This document shows positions 1 to 9,452 of a DNA stretch of 64,000 nucleotides, piece by piece. Both the position numbers and the translations under genes were made by a program. Origin of the DNA: Gloeothece verrucosa PCC 7822 (GTDB taxonomy: Bacteria > Cyanobacteriota > Cyanobacteriia > Cyanobacteriales > Microcystaceae); assembly GCF_000147335.1 (NCBI RefSeq), contig NC_014501.1, positions 2,726,300 to 2,790,299 of the forward strand, read 5' to 3'. Below the pieces are notes generated by a model. It did no database searches, was not told where the DNA came from, and saw nothing but the letters and a program-made list of their open reading frames with translations. Within the stretch, counting starts at the first letter, position 1, and the number at the start of each line of letters is the position of its first letter.

Positions 1-575
1 AGATTCAAGGCTATATGGGAGTCACCAATGTGGTCAATTATTTAGGAAATCATGACCAAGAAAGATTGATGGTCGGGTTGGCTAATCATAATCTTTTTGA
101 TAAAGCGGCTTTTAAACGGGCTAAATTAGGGGCGGTTTTGTTAATGACGGCTCTTGGTATTCCCCAGATTTGGATGGGGGAAGAGTTTGGCAATTGTGAG
201 CGAAAAGAAACTAATCAACTGCCTAATATTGATTGGACTTTATTAAACAATGAGCCGAATAGAAGTTTGTTTGAATATTATCGGGGATTAATTGAACTCC
301 GAAAAAATAATTCTGTATTTTATGGCACAAATATAGAGTTTTTTCATGAGAATCCAGACCACCAAGTTTTTGCCTATAGCCGATGGAATGAACAGGGAAA
401 TAGAGTGGTGGTTGTCGTGAATTTTTCCGATAATTATTTAGGGGGTTATACTGTGCCGAATTTCCCCTCTGATGGCACTTGGCATGAGTGGACAATGAAT
501 TGGGATGTCGAGGTGAATAATCAGCAATTGAGCCTAGGTTTGCCGGAATATTCGGCTCTCGTGTTTATTGCTTAA
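1..575 (+). CDS. Alpha-amylase family protein (GH13), C-terminal part, cut by window edge
   Basis: The reading frame is open from the first bases (codons in phase from base 3), so the gene starts to the left of the window; only about the last 190 residues are seen. They hold the GH13 region IV signature NHDQE (after YLG), which carries the conserved His-Asp pair of the active site, then the barrel-end segment GIPQIWMGEEFG and a C-terminal beta domain ending LPEYSALVFIA. The family cleaves or rearranges alpha-1,4/1,6 glucans, in cyanobacteria usually in glycogen or maltodextrin metabolism. Which subfamily it is (amylase, branching enzyme, trehalohydrolase) cannot be told from this fragment; the short C domain and the GEE segment fit a branching-enzyme or trehalohydrolase-like member as well as an amylase. 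Confidence 0.85.
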   Translation, partial: IQGYMGVTNVVNYLGNHDQERLMVGLANHNLFDKAAFKRAKLGAVLLMTALGIPQIWMGEEFGNCERKETNQLPNIDWTLLNNEPNRSLFEYYRGLIELRKNNSVFYGTNIEFFHENPDHQVFAYSRWNEQGNRVVVVVNFSDNYLGGYTVPNFPSDGTWHEWTMNWDVEVNNQQLSLGLPEYSALVFIA

Positions 576-728
576 AAAGTTATAAGTAGGTGGACAAAAT
601 TAAGAAGGGTGTAGGGGGTAGGGGAATAGGCGTGAGGAAAGGGTTAGAGATTTATTTCTTAACTTGAGCATATTAAATTTAAATTTCTTGGGGAATGGGA
701 AATGGGTAAAAGATAAAATAGCCTTTGT

Positions 729-793
729 CCTTTCCCCTTTAACCTTTCCCCTTTAACCTTTCCCCTCTAACCTTTCCCCTTTAACCCTTCCCC
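729..793. repeat. 14-bp short tandem repeat (CCTTTCCCCTTTAA), four copies plus a partial
   Basis: Four consecutive copies of CCTTTCCCCTTTAA (729, 743, 757, 771; the third has CTCTAA), followed by a decayed fifth. The complementary strand reads GGTTAAAGGGGAAA, close to the unit of the tandem repeat at 12071-12140, so both belong to one family of short tandemly repeated repetitive sequences common in cyanobacterial spacers. Confidence 0.8.
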
Positions 794-808
794 GATTTGA
801 GAAGGTTT

Positions 809-840
809 TAAATAAATTGGTGCAAGATCTGAGGTCACCC
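809..840. repeat. Dispersed repeat sharing 22 bp with 61281-61302
   Basis: The segment containing AAATTGGTGCAAGATCT, with TAAAT in front, is identical over 22 bases to the complement of 61281-61302. It is followed by GAGGTCACCCT, and a second copy of the right part (GGTGCAAGATCTGAG) lies at 61315-61329. Two places 60 kb apart carrying the same core point to a small dispersed element, possibly the end of a non-autonomous mobile element. Confidence 0.6.
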
Positions 841-1140
841 TATGGAGGGCAGCATTTAAATACACTGTTATCTACTGTAATGCAATTTTTCAGACGCTCG
901 CTCATGAATTCCTGAAAATTTTTATCAATTAAATTGAACAAGATGAAACCCTGCTCAAAGCCTTATCTAGGTTGGGTTTGCCCACAACGAGACTCTATCT
1001 ATAAATTTTAGATAAGCTTTAGTCTTTTTCAGAAAGGTTTGCTCTCATGAGGAAAAAGTTTTCTATAACTTTTGTTTCAAAAAATTTGTATGATTTATTA
1101 TTTAATAACTTTAATCAATATCGCTACTTAAGCTTAAAAA

Positions 1141-1182
1141 TACAGTGTAATTTTATGTACTTCAAACGGCTGTTACAGTGTA
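1141..1182. promoter_or_regulatory. Paired TACAGTGTA motifs upstream of aceB
   Basis: TACAGTGTA occurs at 1141-1149 and again at 1174-1182, start-to-start distance 33 bp, about three helical turns. The motif is nearly self-complementary. A related TACACTGTT lies at 861-869. Such phased near-palindromes are what a dimeric repressor or activator would use, but the distance to aceB (about 490 bp) is large, so the role is a guess. Confidence 0.25.
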
Positions 1183-1668
1183 TTATTCTGTAAAATATTA
1201 AGAAATTTTGGTGAAAACATAGTTATATAATGTTATACATTTTTGCTTAATGTAAAGAAATATAAACAAAAATCTGAACAAAACTAGGGGTAAATTGAGC
1301 ATCAAGGCGATTTTTTCATCATATTTTTAATATTACTTAATATAAATATTGCAAAAAATTAACAATTAAAGTAAGCCTCCGGGTACTTATTAAGAATTAT
1401 TAAGCTCTCTCATTTAACGGATTTTTTTAGATAGAATGCGATATACATAGACAAATAAATTTCCCACTAAAAACCAATTAGCAAAGAAAAAAATTTCAAA
1501 CCATTACACTAAAGAGAGACATTTATCTGATGTAAGGTGAGCTTAAAAAAATTCTTTAACAACTGAACTTAATAAGTCCCAGTGCCCAACTCTCAATTTT
1601 ATGGCTCTCCTAATCACCTCTCTTGAATCCCTTTCGATTACCCTTAACCTTTACCCGTAGGAGCAAGC

Positions 1669-3285
1669 ATGGTTCTTACTGCTACAAACAAAACACCATT
1701 AACTCAAGGGGTTCGCATTCGTGGCCGGATGTTGGACAAATATGCTGAGATTCTTTCAGATTCTGCCCTTAACTTTCTGGCCATGTTACAGCGCCGCTTT
1801 GGCGCTCGTCGTTCCCATCTTTTGGAACTCAGACAAAACATCCAACAACAAATTCATGCCGGATGGATGCCTGAGTTTTCTGAAGAAACTGAAGACATCC
1901 GTAACAGCCAGTGGCAAATTGCTCCTATCCCTGTAGACTTACAAGACCGGCGCGTTGAAATTACAGGTCCAGTAGATCGGAAAATGATTATCAACGCTCT
2001 TAACTCCGGTGCCAATGCCTATATGGCTGACTTTGAAGATTCCAGCAGTCCCACTTGGGATAATATGGTATCGGGTCAACTGAACTTGCGAGATGCCGTT
2101 GTCGGCAGCATCGAATATATCGATCCGACAAAAAATAAAGTCTATCGGCTCAAGGAAAAAACGGCAGTTCTCCTGGTTCGTCCCCGAGGCTGGCATCTTT
2201 TAGAAGAACATCTTTTAATAGACGATCAACCCATCTCAGCATCGCTATTTGATTTCGGGCTTTATTTCTTTCATAACGCCGAAAAATTACTCCTTAAAGG
2301 CACTGGTCCCTATTTTTACTTACCCAAGCTAGAAAACCGTCAAGAGGCTGCCCTCTGGAATGAGGTTTTTATCGCTGCCCAAGAAGCCCTAGGCTTACCT
2401 GTGGGAACCATTAAGGCAACAGTTTTAATAGAAACCATTCTCGCCGCCTTTGAGATGGATGAAATCCTCTATCATCTCAAAGATCACATTGTCGCTCTCA
2501 ATTGCGGTCGCTGGGATTATATCTTTAGCTTTATCAAAAAATTGAGCTTCTGTCCCCAATTTGTGCTACCAGAGCGCTCGGTTGTCACCATGACGCGCCA
2601 TTTTATGCGTTCCTATAGCTTACTCACCATTCAAACTTGTCATCGTCGCGGTGCTTTGGCGATGGGAGGGATGGCGGCACAAATTCCCATTAAATCTGAT
2701 CCACAAGCTAATGAACTTGCTCTGGCTAAAGTCCGTGCTGATAAAGAACGCGAAGCAAGCGATGGTCATGACGGCACTTGGGTCGCTCATCCTGCTTTAG
2801 TTCCCCTGGCTAAAGAAGTATTTGACAGTAAAATCAAAGGAGCTAATCAACTGTCGGTACTGCGCGAAGATGTACAGGTAACCGCAAAAGATTTATTAGA
2901 AGTCCCTGACGGTTCCATCACCGAATCCGGACTCAGAAACAATATTCGCGTGGGAATTTTGTATATAAGTTCTTGGTTAGATGGTATCGGCTGCGTTCCC
3001 TTATATAATTTAATGGAAGATGCAGCTACCGCCGAAATCTGTCGGGCACAAATTTGGCAATGGTTACACCATCATGCTAAATTAGAAGACGGACGCAATA
3101 TCGATCAAGCCCTGTTCCAGTCTCTTCTTAACGAGGAAACAGTCGCCTTGCGTCAAGAGAATCAAAACCAGTCCCCTAACTTTAACAAAGCTGTGGAATT
3201 ATTCGTACAGCTAGTTATGGCTGATGAATTTGAAGACTTTTTAACCCTGTGCGCCTATCGGAAAATTGTCGAATTTGACAATTAA
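1669..3285 (+). CDS. aceB: Malate synthase
   Basis: Condenses glyoxylate with acetyl-CoA to give malate, the second step of the glyoxylate shunt. The 538-residue length fits the malate synthase A type. Family signatures are plain: NAYMADFEDSSSPTWDN near residues 116-132, RPRGWHL near 172-178, ALNCGRWDYIFSFIKK near 276-291 and DGTWVAHPAL near 366-375. The ATG at 1669 is preceded by TAGGAG at a good distance. Isocitrate lyase follows on the same strand after 107 bp with no terminator visible between, so the two are probably co-transcribed. Both enzymes of the shunt side by side are unusual for a cyanobacterium. Confidence 0.97.
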   Translation: MVLTATNKTPLTQGVRIRGRMLDKYAEILSDSALNFLAMLQRRFGARRSHLLELRQNIQQQIHAGWMPEFSEETEDIRNSQWQIAPIPVDLQDRRVEITGPVDRKMIINALNSGANAYMADFEDSSSPTWDNMVSGQLNLRDAVVGSIEYIDPTKNKVYRLKEKTAVLLVRPRGWHLLEEHLLIDDQPISASLFDFGLYFFHNAEKLLLKGTGPYFYLPKLENRQEAALWNEVFIAAQEALGLPVGTIKATVLIETILAAFEMDEILYHLKDHIVALNCGRWDYIFSFIKKLSFCPQFVLPERSVVTMTRHFMRSYSLLTIQTCHRRGALAMGGMAAQIPIKSDPQANELALAKVRADKEREASDGHDGTWVAHPALVPLAKEVFDSKIKGANQLSVLREDVQVTAKDLLEVPDGSITESGLRNNIRVGILYISSWLDGIGCVPLYNLMEDAATAEICRAQIWQWLHHHAKLEDGRNIDQALFQSLLNEETVALRQENQNQSPNFNKAVELFVQLVMADEFEDFLTLCAYRKIVEFDN

Positions 3286-3392
3286 GCTTCCTTGAGTTCG
3301 CTCATAAATAAAGGCAGATAACCAACCTTTGGTATACCCGCCTACTTGTTCTTGTCGTTGTATTAGATTGTCTATTTGGAGATTAGCATACC

Positions 3393-4871
3393 ATGACTTC
3401 ACTGACCTTTGAACAATTAGTTTCCCATGTTCCCCAAGGCCGTTTTAACGGAATTGAGCGAAACTATACCCCCGAGGATGTACAAAAATTACGCGGCTCT
3501 ATCAAAATTCAATATACTTTAGCCGAACTTGGAGCAAACCGGCTCTGGGAACTTTTACATAAAGAAGATTATATTCATGCTCTGGGCGCAGTGACCGGCA
3601 ACCAAGCGATGCAAATGGTACGCGCCGGACTCAAAGCCATTTATTTATCAGGTTGGCAAGTGGCCGCCGATGCTAATCTCGCCGGTACCATGTATCCGGA
3701 CCAAAGTCTTTATCCCTCCAACAGTGGCCCTGAATTATGCCGCCGCATTAACCGCACCTTTCAACGGGCCGATCAGATCAACCACTCAGAAGGACGCAAT
3801 GGGGTTCACTGGTTTGCGCCCATTGTCGCTGATGCTGAAGCCGGTTTTGGCGGCCCCCTCAATAGCTTTGAAATCATGAAAGCTTATATCGAAGCCGGGG
3901 CGGCTGCGGTTCATTATGAAGATCAACTCGCTTCTGAAAAGAAATGCGGACATTTAGGTGGCAAAGTTTTAATTCCTACGGCGGCTCATATTCGTAACCT
4001 TAATGCTGCTCGTCTTGCTGCTGATGTCATGGGCACTCCTACCTTAATTGTGGCTCGTACCGATGCTGAAAGCGCTAAATTAATCACCAGCGATATTGAT
4101 GAACGCGATCGCCCCTTCATCACCGGTGAGCGTACTCCTGAAGGCTTCTACCGCTTACGGGAAGGTTCAGGTTTAGACCATTGTATTGCTCGGGGACTTT
4201 CTTATGCCCCCTATGCTGACTTACTCTGGTGGGAAACCTCCAAACCCAACCTCGAAGAAGCCCGCCGCTTCGCCGAAGCCATTCATAGAGAGTATCCTGG
4301 TAAACTCCTCGCTTATAACTGTTCTCCTTCCTTTAACTGGAGAACCAATTTAGACGATGAAACCATCATCAAATTCCAAAAAGAACTAGGCGCAATGGGG
4401 TATAAATTCCAGTTTGTCACCTTAGCCGGCTTCCACTGCCTCAACCACAGTATGTTTGAATTAGCGCGTCATTATGCTCACAGTGGTATGGAAGCTTATG
4501 CTCAACTGCAAGAAGCCGAATTCTTGAGCGAGGAACAGGGCTATACCGCTACTCGTCATCAACGCGAGGTCGGCACCGGTTACTTTGATGCCGTTTCCGT
4601 TGCTATCTCCGGCGGACAATCTTCCACCACCGCTATGTCAGCATCTACTGAGGTTGAGCAGTTCCAAGGCCATGAAGATCACCACCAGGGAATGACAGAA
4701 CCGGAAAATGTTCCTCCTGTTTGGTATGAAATTGTCAACGCTCACATTGGTAGCGGAACCTCACGCCATCCTGAAGAAGTAAAAGCGTTTGAAGCTTTCA
4801 AAGAAGCACGTTATGCCCGCATAAAAGAAGCTTATCGGGAAATAGAGGAAATTGCTCACCTTGATGATTAA
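3393..4871 (+). CDS. aceA: Isocitrate lyase
   Basis: Splits isocitrate into succinate and glyoxylate, the entry step of the glyoxylate shunt. The catalytic signature [14 protein letters not shown] places the active-site cysteine at residue 185; the metal/substrate segment [14 protein letters not shown] lies at 141-154 and [10 protein letters not shown] at 86-95. The protein is 492 residues, longer than the roughly 435 of the E. coli enzyme; the extra part is mostly a C-terminal tail after STEVEQF that is rich in His, Glu and Lys. The start at 3393 gives a family-like N-terminus (TSLTFEQLV). It lies 107 bp behind aceB, and a strong hairpin terminator follows 76 bp after the stop. Confidence 0.97.
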   Translation: MTSLTFEQLVSHVPQGRFNGIERNYTPEDVQKLRGSIKIQYTLAELGANRLWELLHKEDYIHALGAVTGNQAMQMVRAGLKAIYLSGWQVAADANLAGTMYPDQSLYPSNSGPELCRRINRTFQRADQINHSEGRNGVHWFAPIVADAEAGFGGPLNSFEIMKAYIEAGAAAVHYEDQLASEKKCGHLGGKVLIPTAAHIRNLNAARLAADVMGTPTLIVARTDAESAKLITSDIDERDRPFITGERTPEGFYRLREGSGLDHCIARGLSYAPYADLLWWETSKPNLEEARRFAEAIHREYPGKLLAYNCSPSFNWRTNLDDETIIKFQKELGAMGYKFQFVTLAGFHCLNHSMFELARHYAHSGMEAYAQLQEAEFLSEEQGYTATRHQREVGTGYFDAVSVAISGGQSSTTAMSASTEVEQFQGHEDHHQGMTEPENVPPVWYEIVNAHIGSGTSRHPEEVKAFEAFKEARYARIKEAYREIEEIAHLDD

Positions 4872-4947
4872 TTCCTAACTTGTTCCCCCTTTTAGAAAGG
4901 TTTTGAGTTAGAATTTTGATGTATAATCCATAATCTTTGCTCCATGT

Positions 4948-4992
4948 GTGAATAGTGAATAGATCACGTCTGATCACTATTCACCTTTTTTA
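4948..4992 (+). terminator. Rho-independent terminator after aceA
   Basis: GTGAATAGTGA (4948-4958) pairs perfectly with TCACTATTCAC (4974-4984), and CTTTTTTATTTTC follows at once. The placement after aceA supports an aceB-aceA transcript ending here. Confidence 0.85.
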
Positions 4993-5396
4993 TTTTCTTA
5001 AAAGACAAGTTCATTTTCTCTTAAAAAAAAAGTAGATTCATCAATGTTAAACATATCGCTCCTGTGAGATAATAGAGAAATACTTATCAAAGATATTTAC
5101 TCGAATTTTAGGACTAAACAGCCCTTAACTCAAAAATTTGCCTGTAGGTTACACAGCAACCTGAAGGTCAGTGACTGATCTAACAACACAGATGGAAAAA
5201 TTGCTCCTATTTGAGATGATGCCACCGGGGAAAATTCAACGGCAAATAGTCGCAACTGAAAAGTTAAAAAACTTTTTCTCTCTTCATCAATGTACTTTAC
5301 AGACAAGAATAGACCCCAATTCTACCATACACTGTCCGTCATTTGTCTCGTTTTCGTTATACAATGTAATATATAACTTTGGGAGGAATCATTTTG
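4993..5396. other. Spacer between the aceA terminator and the RHH gene
   Basis: About 400 bp without a supported gene. An open frame exists across 5171-5455 but it overlaps the start of the ribbon-helix-helix gene and has no protein-like features, so I leave it out. The right end holds the operator-like inverted repeat at 5356-5377 and a strong Shine-Dalgarno sequence GGGAGG at 5381-5386. Confidence 0.5.
5356..5377. promoter_or_regulatory. Operator-like inverted repeat before the RHH gene
   Basis: GTTATA and TATAAC flank ACAATGTAAT-like sequence within 22 bp, immediately upstream of the Shine-Dalgarno of a ribbon-helix-helix gene. Proteins of this fold commonly repress their own promoters. 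The core ACAATGTAA recurs in the operator-like array before the second RHH gene (36383-36406). Confidence 0.3.
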
Positions 5397-5741
5397 ATGG
5401 CAAATTCTCCACTGGTTTCTATTCGTATTCCTGCCGAAACGTTAGAACGTCTTGATGATCTAGCTCAGAAATTGTACCCTTCCCGTCGTCGCGGCAAAAA
5501 TCCGAATCGTTCTCAAGTCATTTTGGATGCTATTGAGGAATTTTTAACTAACCACTCCTGTGAAGAATCCCAGGAACTTCCGTTAGAAGACCAAGTTAAT
5601 CAAATTCTACAGCAATACCAAAAACATCTAGAGCAAAGTATTAAAGAATATATTGACGAAAAATTCTTAGCCTATGCCTATAACTTAGAAAATCGTCTCC
5701 AAACTTCCAGAAAAATTCTCAATAAAAGTATTAATCAGTAG
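5397..5741 (+). CDS. Ribbon-helix-helix DNA-binding protein
   Basis: A 114-residue protein whose first 50 residues have the CopG/Arc ribbon-helix-helix pattern: a short beta strand LVSIRIP, then helix ETLERLDDLAQKLY, a basic turn SRRRGKNPNRS and helix QVILDAIEEFL. The rest is a charged, probably coiled-coil tail (QVNQILQQYQKHLEQSIKEY). Members bind DNA as dimers and often act as antitoxins or autoregulators. The ATG at 5397 is chosen over an upstream TTG because GGGAGG lies 10 bp before it and the fold begins there. No toxin gene follows: the next gene is on the other strand, so this looks like an orphan regulator. Confidence 0.75.
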   Translation: MANSPLVSIRIPAETLERLDDLAQKLYPSRRRGKNPNRSQVILDAIEEFLTNHSCEESQELPLEDQVNQILQQYQKHLEQSIKEYIDEKFLAYAYNLENRLQTSRKILNKSINQ

Positions 5742-5742
5742 T

Positions 5743-6375
5743 TTATTTGTTCCGGGGGTTTTGTTGTCTGTGGTCTTGAATAAATCCTTGCTCACAGTCT
5801 CGTAACCAGAGAGTAACCGCTTGACCTATGATGCCGTCGCGGCTTTCCCTAGGAGGAAGTGGCGGTTGTCCGGCAACAGAAGACCCGATGCGAGTAAAAA
5901 CTGTATTTAACTGCCAACCCTGATCCGTTAAAGTCAGAAATAACCAGTGATAAAGCTGCATTTGAACGGGTTTATTATGACTATATTGCCGTTCTAGGGT
6001 GGTAAAAAAAACTTGCTGTGTGGAATTGGGAAAAACAGGAGCATATTGACTTGGACCTTGAGTTAAAGGTAACGGTTCAAATTCAGGTCGCCCTGCTACC
6101 AGCACATAAGTCGAAGAAATATTTTTATCAATTTGTCTGGCTCGCTGCATGACTCGGTTAGCATAACTCGGTATATCCTTGAGCAACATATCGGTTAAGG
6201 TTTGGAGGTCACTTGGGCAACGAGAAGTGCGTTTAGTTGGAGTTGGTGCTACTTGAACCTGCGTCTGTTTTGCCGGCAAACCCAGCACTAACCCTTGAGT
6301 GTTAACTCCCCAGAAACCGGTTAACACTCCGATGGAAATTAAACCGTAGCTAACTCTTGACAAATTTTTTCCCAT
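5743..6375 (-). CDS. Exported protein of unknown function, downstream of pyrF
   Basis: A 210-residue protein I cannot name. The N-terminus has a signal-peptide shape ([20 protein letters not shown], then a small-residue region). After a Thr/Pro-rich linker comes one soluble domain with [20 protein letters not shown] and late C residue in LRDCEQGFI; two cysteines could form a disulfide. I take the ATG at 6375, which overlaps the end of pyrF by 37 bp, rather than the longer frame that runs back inside pyrF to 6573 and has no signal sequence. The overlap suggests translational coupling with pyrF, although no shared function is evident. Confidence 0.65.
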   Translation of the reverse strand: MGKNLSRVSYGLISIGVLTGFWGVNTQGLVLGLPAKQTQVQVAPTPTKRTSRCPSDLQTLTDMLLKDIPSYANRVMQRARQIDKNISSTYVLVAGRPEFEPLPLTQGPSQYAPVFPNSTQQVFFTTLERQYSHNKPVQMQLYHWLFLTLTDQGWQLNTVFTRIGSSVAGQPPLPPRESRDGIIGQAVTLWLRDCEQGFIQDHRQQNPRNK

Positions 6376-7037
6376 GCTTCTACTGGATCTGAAGCGGCTG
6401 TAATTGGACGACCGATCACTAAATAATTCGCTCCTGCTTTCAGTGCTGATGCTGGTGTCATCACTCGACGTTGATCGCCGCTTTCGGACCAAGCCGGACG
6501 GACCCCAGGACAGACTAGCAGAAAATCCTCTCCACAAACCTGTCGTAATTGACTCACCTCCAAAGGAGAACACACTGCCCCATCTATCCCTGACTCCTGT
6601 GCTAATAGCGCCATTTGTAAAGCGTATTCCGGAAGCTCTAAGGGGATTTTAAGATCAAAGGCTAACTCTCGTGAGTTTATACTGGTTAGTAAGGAAATGG
6701 CAAGTAGTTTCGGGGGCACATCAGCATCATTAATGGCTCTAATGGCGGCACTTAAGGCTTCTCTTCCCGCCGTCGTATGCAGCGTCAGTAAGTCAACCCC
6801 ATATTTAGCCGCACTTCGACAAGCACCGGCTACGGTATTGGGAATATCATGAAACTTTAAATCTAAAAAAATCCGTTTTTCTCGTTCTTTGAGAACTTCT
6901 AAAATGGTCGGTCCTGCACCGACAAATAACTCTAACCCGACTTTCCAGAAGCTGACTTGAGGGAGTTGATCCACTCTGGCCAATGCTTCTTCTAAAGTCG
7001 GGACATCTAAGGGAACAATAACGCGGTCATGGGTCAT
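6339..7037 (-). CDS. pyrF: Orotidine 5'-phosphate decarboxylase
   Basis: Converts OMP to UMP, the last step of de novo pyrimidine synthesis, in the cytosol. The 232 residues match the family length. The catalytic signature [13 protein letters not shown] is at about residues 56-68, and the start [14 protein letters not shown] and the phosphate-binding end [14 protein letters not shown] are both typical. The start at 7037 gives the usual N-terminus. It is transcribed with the overlapping exported protein downstream. Confidence 0.96.
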   Translation of the reverse strand: MTHDRVIVPLDVPTLEEALARVDQLPQVSFWKVGLELFVGAGPTILEVLKEREKRIFLDLKFHDIPNTVAGACRSAAKYGVDLLTLHTTAGREALSAAIRAINDADVPPKLLAISLLTSINSRELAFDLKIPLELPEYALQMALLAQESGIDGAVCSPLEVSQLRQVCGEDFLLVCPGVRPAWSESGDQRRVMTPASALKAGANYLVIGRPITAASDPVEAWEKICQELATV

Positions 7038-7213
7038 ATTTACTAAGCGCGAAGCTCTGAACTGTCCCTATCCCTTGGGTTGATTCCTCGATGTCTCGGG
7101 GCCTTAGCTTAGGACAAGGTCTAGATTGATAAATCTTAGCCTTTTTTTGCCTGTGCTTGCTTAAAGTTGCCATAATAAATTTATCAGGTCTTCAACTTTT
7201 GGGAGTCGAGCCG

Positions 7214-7591
7214 ATGATTACTACTACTGATGGCGACTTTTCAATACTTTTAAATGACATTGAACATCCACAACAGACGCAGTTAGAGCAACTAGACCAC
7301 AAACTAGAGAAAGTCACTACGACGATAAAAACGTTAGACAGGACTCATCGCAGAATTGACTTCATGTTTGAGCGAGTTGAGCAAAAATTGCGAAAAATCC
7401 CCGAACAATTTAACGAAGTGCATCAATATGTCAGTGCCATTGACCAGCAAGTGAGCCAGTTAAACAAAAGGAAAAAAGCACAAAACAAATATGATGAGAA
7501 ATTTTTCATCAAAATGATTAGTTTTCTCTTGACTATTTTAATGGCTTTATTATTCACCTTAACTCAGACCGGTATCCCACCCAAATTGTAG
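7214..7591 (+). CDS. Small coiled-coil protein with a C-terminal membrane anchor
   Basis: A 125-residue protein with no family I recognise. Residues about 15-90 are charged and heptad-like (LEQLDHKLEKVTTTIKTLD, EQKLRKIPEQFNEVHQYV), suggesting a coiled coil; residues about 100-119 form a single hydrophobic segment (MISFLLTILMALLFTLT) near the C-terminus, so it is probably a tail-anchored protein facing the cytosol. The ATG at 7214 with GGGAG eight bases upstream is preferred to a TTG at 7157. It stands alone between oppositely oriented pyrF and a spacer. Confidence 0.6.
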   Translation: MITTTDGDFSILLNDIEHPQQTQLEQLDHKLEKVTTTIKTLDRTHRRIDFMFERVEQKLRKIPEQFNEVHQYVSAIDQQVSQLNKRKKAQNKYDEKFFIKMISFLLTILMALLFTLTQTGIPPKL

Positions 7592-8215
7592 TAAAGACTC
7601 GGGTTTTTTAGGAGAGTAAGCAGTCGGACACTCATTACAGTTAACTGTGAGGTTAGGGTGTCGGGTGTCGCCTGTCGGGTGTGGGGGAATTGTGGGCGTT
7701 TTACAATTCTAGAAGTTACGCACTCAGAAACGCGCACTAACGAGTTTATGTCCCAAGCGAGCCTTGCTCCCGATCGCGGACAATCTCAAACCCATAAAAT
7801 TGGGTTATGGTGCGTAAGTTTTAAATTCTTTATACAGAGTGCTTTATTTATTTCCAGCTAAAGAGCGGCAATTAATCATGTTCATTTATTTATGCCCACC
7901 TACTTATAAATCTTGATAAATTTAAGCGAACTCAGCAATAAATTAAAACTCTATAGACAGTCTATAAATATTTTTAAGGATTACACAAATCGTCTCAAAA
8001 GCGAGAATTTATGGGTTTCCATCTGGATACAACAGCATCTTACTCGAGATAGAAATTAAATTCTCTATTATTTAAGAAAAGCACAATTAGCTCTTTACGT
8101 CCTGTATCTAAAGATAGAAAATAGTGATTAACTCTAATTTAAGATTTAAAAAACCTTGAGGGCCTAATTTGCCGGCAAGGTTTCGTCTAACTAGCTCTAG
8201 TTCTACTGAGGTCTG
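7592..8215. other. Spacer before the TPR gene
   Basis: About 620 bp. The left part has GTGTCGGGTGTCGCCTGTCG-like simple repeats (7648-7682) seen in many cyanobacterial spacers; the rest is AT-rich. A 67-codon open frame at 7658-7861 runs through the simple repeat and has no protein-like pattern. I see no RNA gene. Confidence 0.5.
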
Positions 8216-9247
8216 ATGACACATTTATTAAATCAAGTTAATCACATTCAAGAGTGGGAAAAGCGTCGTAATCAAGCTAATTGCTGTTATAAACAGGGAC
8301 AAATATCAGAATTTCTGACTCTATCCACCGAAAATTTACACTTAGCCAGAACCATTGGAGACCGCAACCGAGAAGGTCATACCCTCAATGACATCGGTTT
8401 AGCTTATCTGAGTAACTGGCAACTCGATGAAGCCTTATCTACCTTTCATGCGGCTTTTCGCATCGCCACTGAGTTAGATAATAAGCGTTCAATTGCCACC
8501 ATACTCAGCAATTTAGGTTCTACCCTCAGTCGTCAGGGACAGTTTGCCGGGGCGCTAGACTATTATCATCAAGCCCTTCCCCTTTTTAGACAATTAGAAG
8601 ATGCTCAAGGGGAAGTATCCACCCTTAATGATGTGGCCTTGATTTATAGCAAATTAGGGGAACCCAAGCGCTCACTATTGCTACAACATCAAATATTAGC
8701 GATGCGTCGCCAACTCGGAGACTTTTCTGGTGAAGCAACAACCCTCAATGGCATTGGCTTTGCTTACAATACCTTGGGAAAATTTGAACAAGCGTTAGAA
8801 TTCTTTGGTGAAGCCCTAAAAATTGCTAGAGCCGTTAAAAATTTAGCCCTAGAAGCCACAACTTTAAATAATATTGCCTCAGTTTACAGCGATTTAGGAC
8901 AACCCAAACAAGCATTACTGCTTTACCATCAGGTTCTTTTAACCCGTCGGCAAATTAATGATCGTTCTGGAGAAGCGACAACCCTTAATAACCTCGGATA
9001 TACATACAGTAATCTGGGTGATACTAAAGAAGCCCTCGAATTTTATAAACAAGCTATTTGTATTTATCAAGAATTAGGGGATCATTTAGGAGAAATCACC
9101 ACTTGGTTAAATATGGGCTGTATTTATTCGGTGACTGATGAAAAATGGTTGGCTTTATCCTGTTATTGGAATGGACAAAAATTAGTGGATAAAATCCAAC
9201 ATCAACCCCTGAAAAATAAGCTCCAGCAATTAATTAAATCCCTCTAA
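8216..9247 (+). CDS. Tetratricopeptide repeat protein
   Basis: A 343-residue protein made almost wholly of TPR units of about 40 residues, with the recurring pattern EATTLNNIGxxYxxLG (for example TLNDIGLAYLSNWQLDEAL, TLNNIASVYSDLGQPKQAL, TLNNLGYTYSNLGDTKEAL). Seven or so repeats can be counted. The type resembles the TPR_12 repeats of LGN/kinesin-light-chain-like proteins, which form a superhelical peptide-binding surface. No signal peptide or enzymatic domain, so a cytosolic scaffold is likely. The ATG has GAGG five bases upstream. No functional neighbour points to a partner. Confidence 0.85.
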   Translation: MTHLLNQVNHIQEWEKRRNQANCCYKQGQISEFLTLSTENLHLARTIGDRNREGHTLNDIGLAYLSNWQLDEALSTFHAAFRIATELDNKRSIATILSNLGSTLSRQGQFAGALDYYHQALPLFRQLEDAQGEVSTLNDVALIYSKLGEPKRSLLLQHQILAMRRQLGDFSGEATTLNGIGFAYNTLGKFEQALEFFGEALKIARAVKNLALEATTLNNIASVYSDLGQPKQALLLYHQVLLTRRQINDRSGEATTLNNLGYTYSNLGDTKEALEFYKQAICIYQELGDHLGEITTWLNMGCIYSVTDEKWLALSCYWNGQKLVDKIQHQPLKNKLQQLIKSL

Positions 9248-9372
9248 CTCATTTTATCTACTAATGTAGGGAGAGTGGGGGAGGATGCTTCAAAGTTTGT
9301 TTCCTATTTGCTGAATATATCTGAGTAAAATACAAACAAAAGATCTCCCCCAACCCCCCTTAATGAAGACCC

Positions 9373-9387
9373 CGCCCTTCAAGGGCG
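9373..9387. repeat. GC-rich hairpin CGCCCT-TCA-AGGGCG
   Basis: A perfect 6-bp stem with a TCA loop between the convergent TPR gene and DUF3288 gene. It is flanked by CCC and GAGG, so the whole resembles a small interspersed palindrome more than a classical terminator; no T-run follows on either strand. The sigF terminator at 14112 has the same loop (TCA). Confidence 0.45.
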
Positions 9388-9452
9388 AGGTTTAAATAAC
9401 ACAGGGCTGTTTTATGTTTATAAACCTCTTACCTTTTGCCTTTTGTTATCTG

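Larger units (their letters stand above)
576..1668. other. Long AT-rich spacer upstream of aceB
   Basis: About 1.1 kb without a credible gene. The left third holds a 14-bp tandem repeat (729-793) and a dispersed repeat copy (809-840). The rest is very AT-rich with runs of A and T and contains the TACAGTGTA pair described separately. The last 60 bases lead into the aceB ribosome binding site TAGGAG at 1659-1664. The size suggests an extended regulatory region for the glyoxylate genes, or the decayed remains of a lost gene; I see no reading frame with protein-like composition. Confidence 0.6.

Noticed and set aside
5171..5455. Open frame of 94 codons upstream of the RHH gene
   Set aside because: It overlaps the RHH start in another frame, lacks a ribosome binding site and has no protein-like pattern.
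6376..6573. Upstream extension of the exported protein behind pyrF
   Set aside because: This part is the antisense-free overlap with pyrF in another frame, rich in Ser and Arg; the signal peptide begins at 6375.
7658..7861. 67-codon open frame in the spacer
   Set aside because: It runs through a simple GTGTCGGG repeat and shows no conserved-looking sequence.
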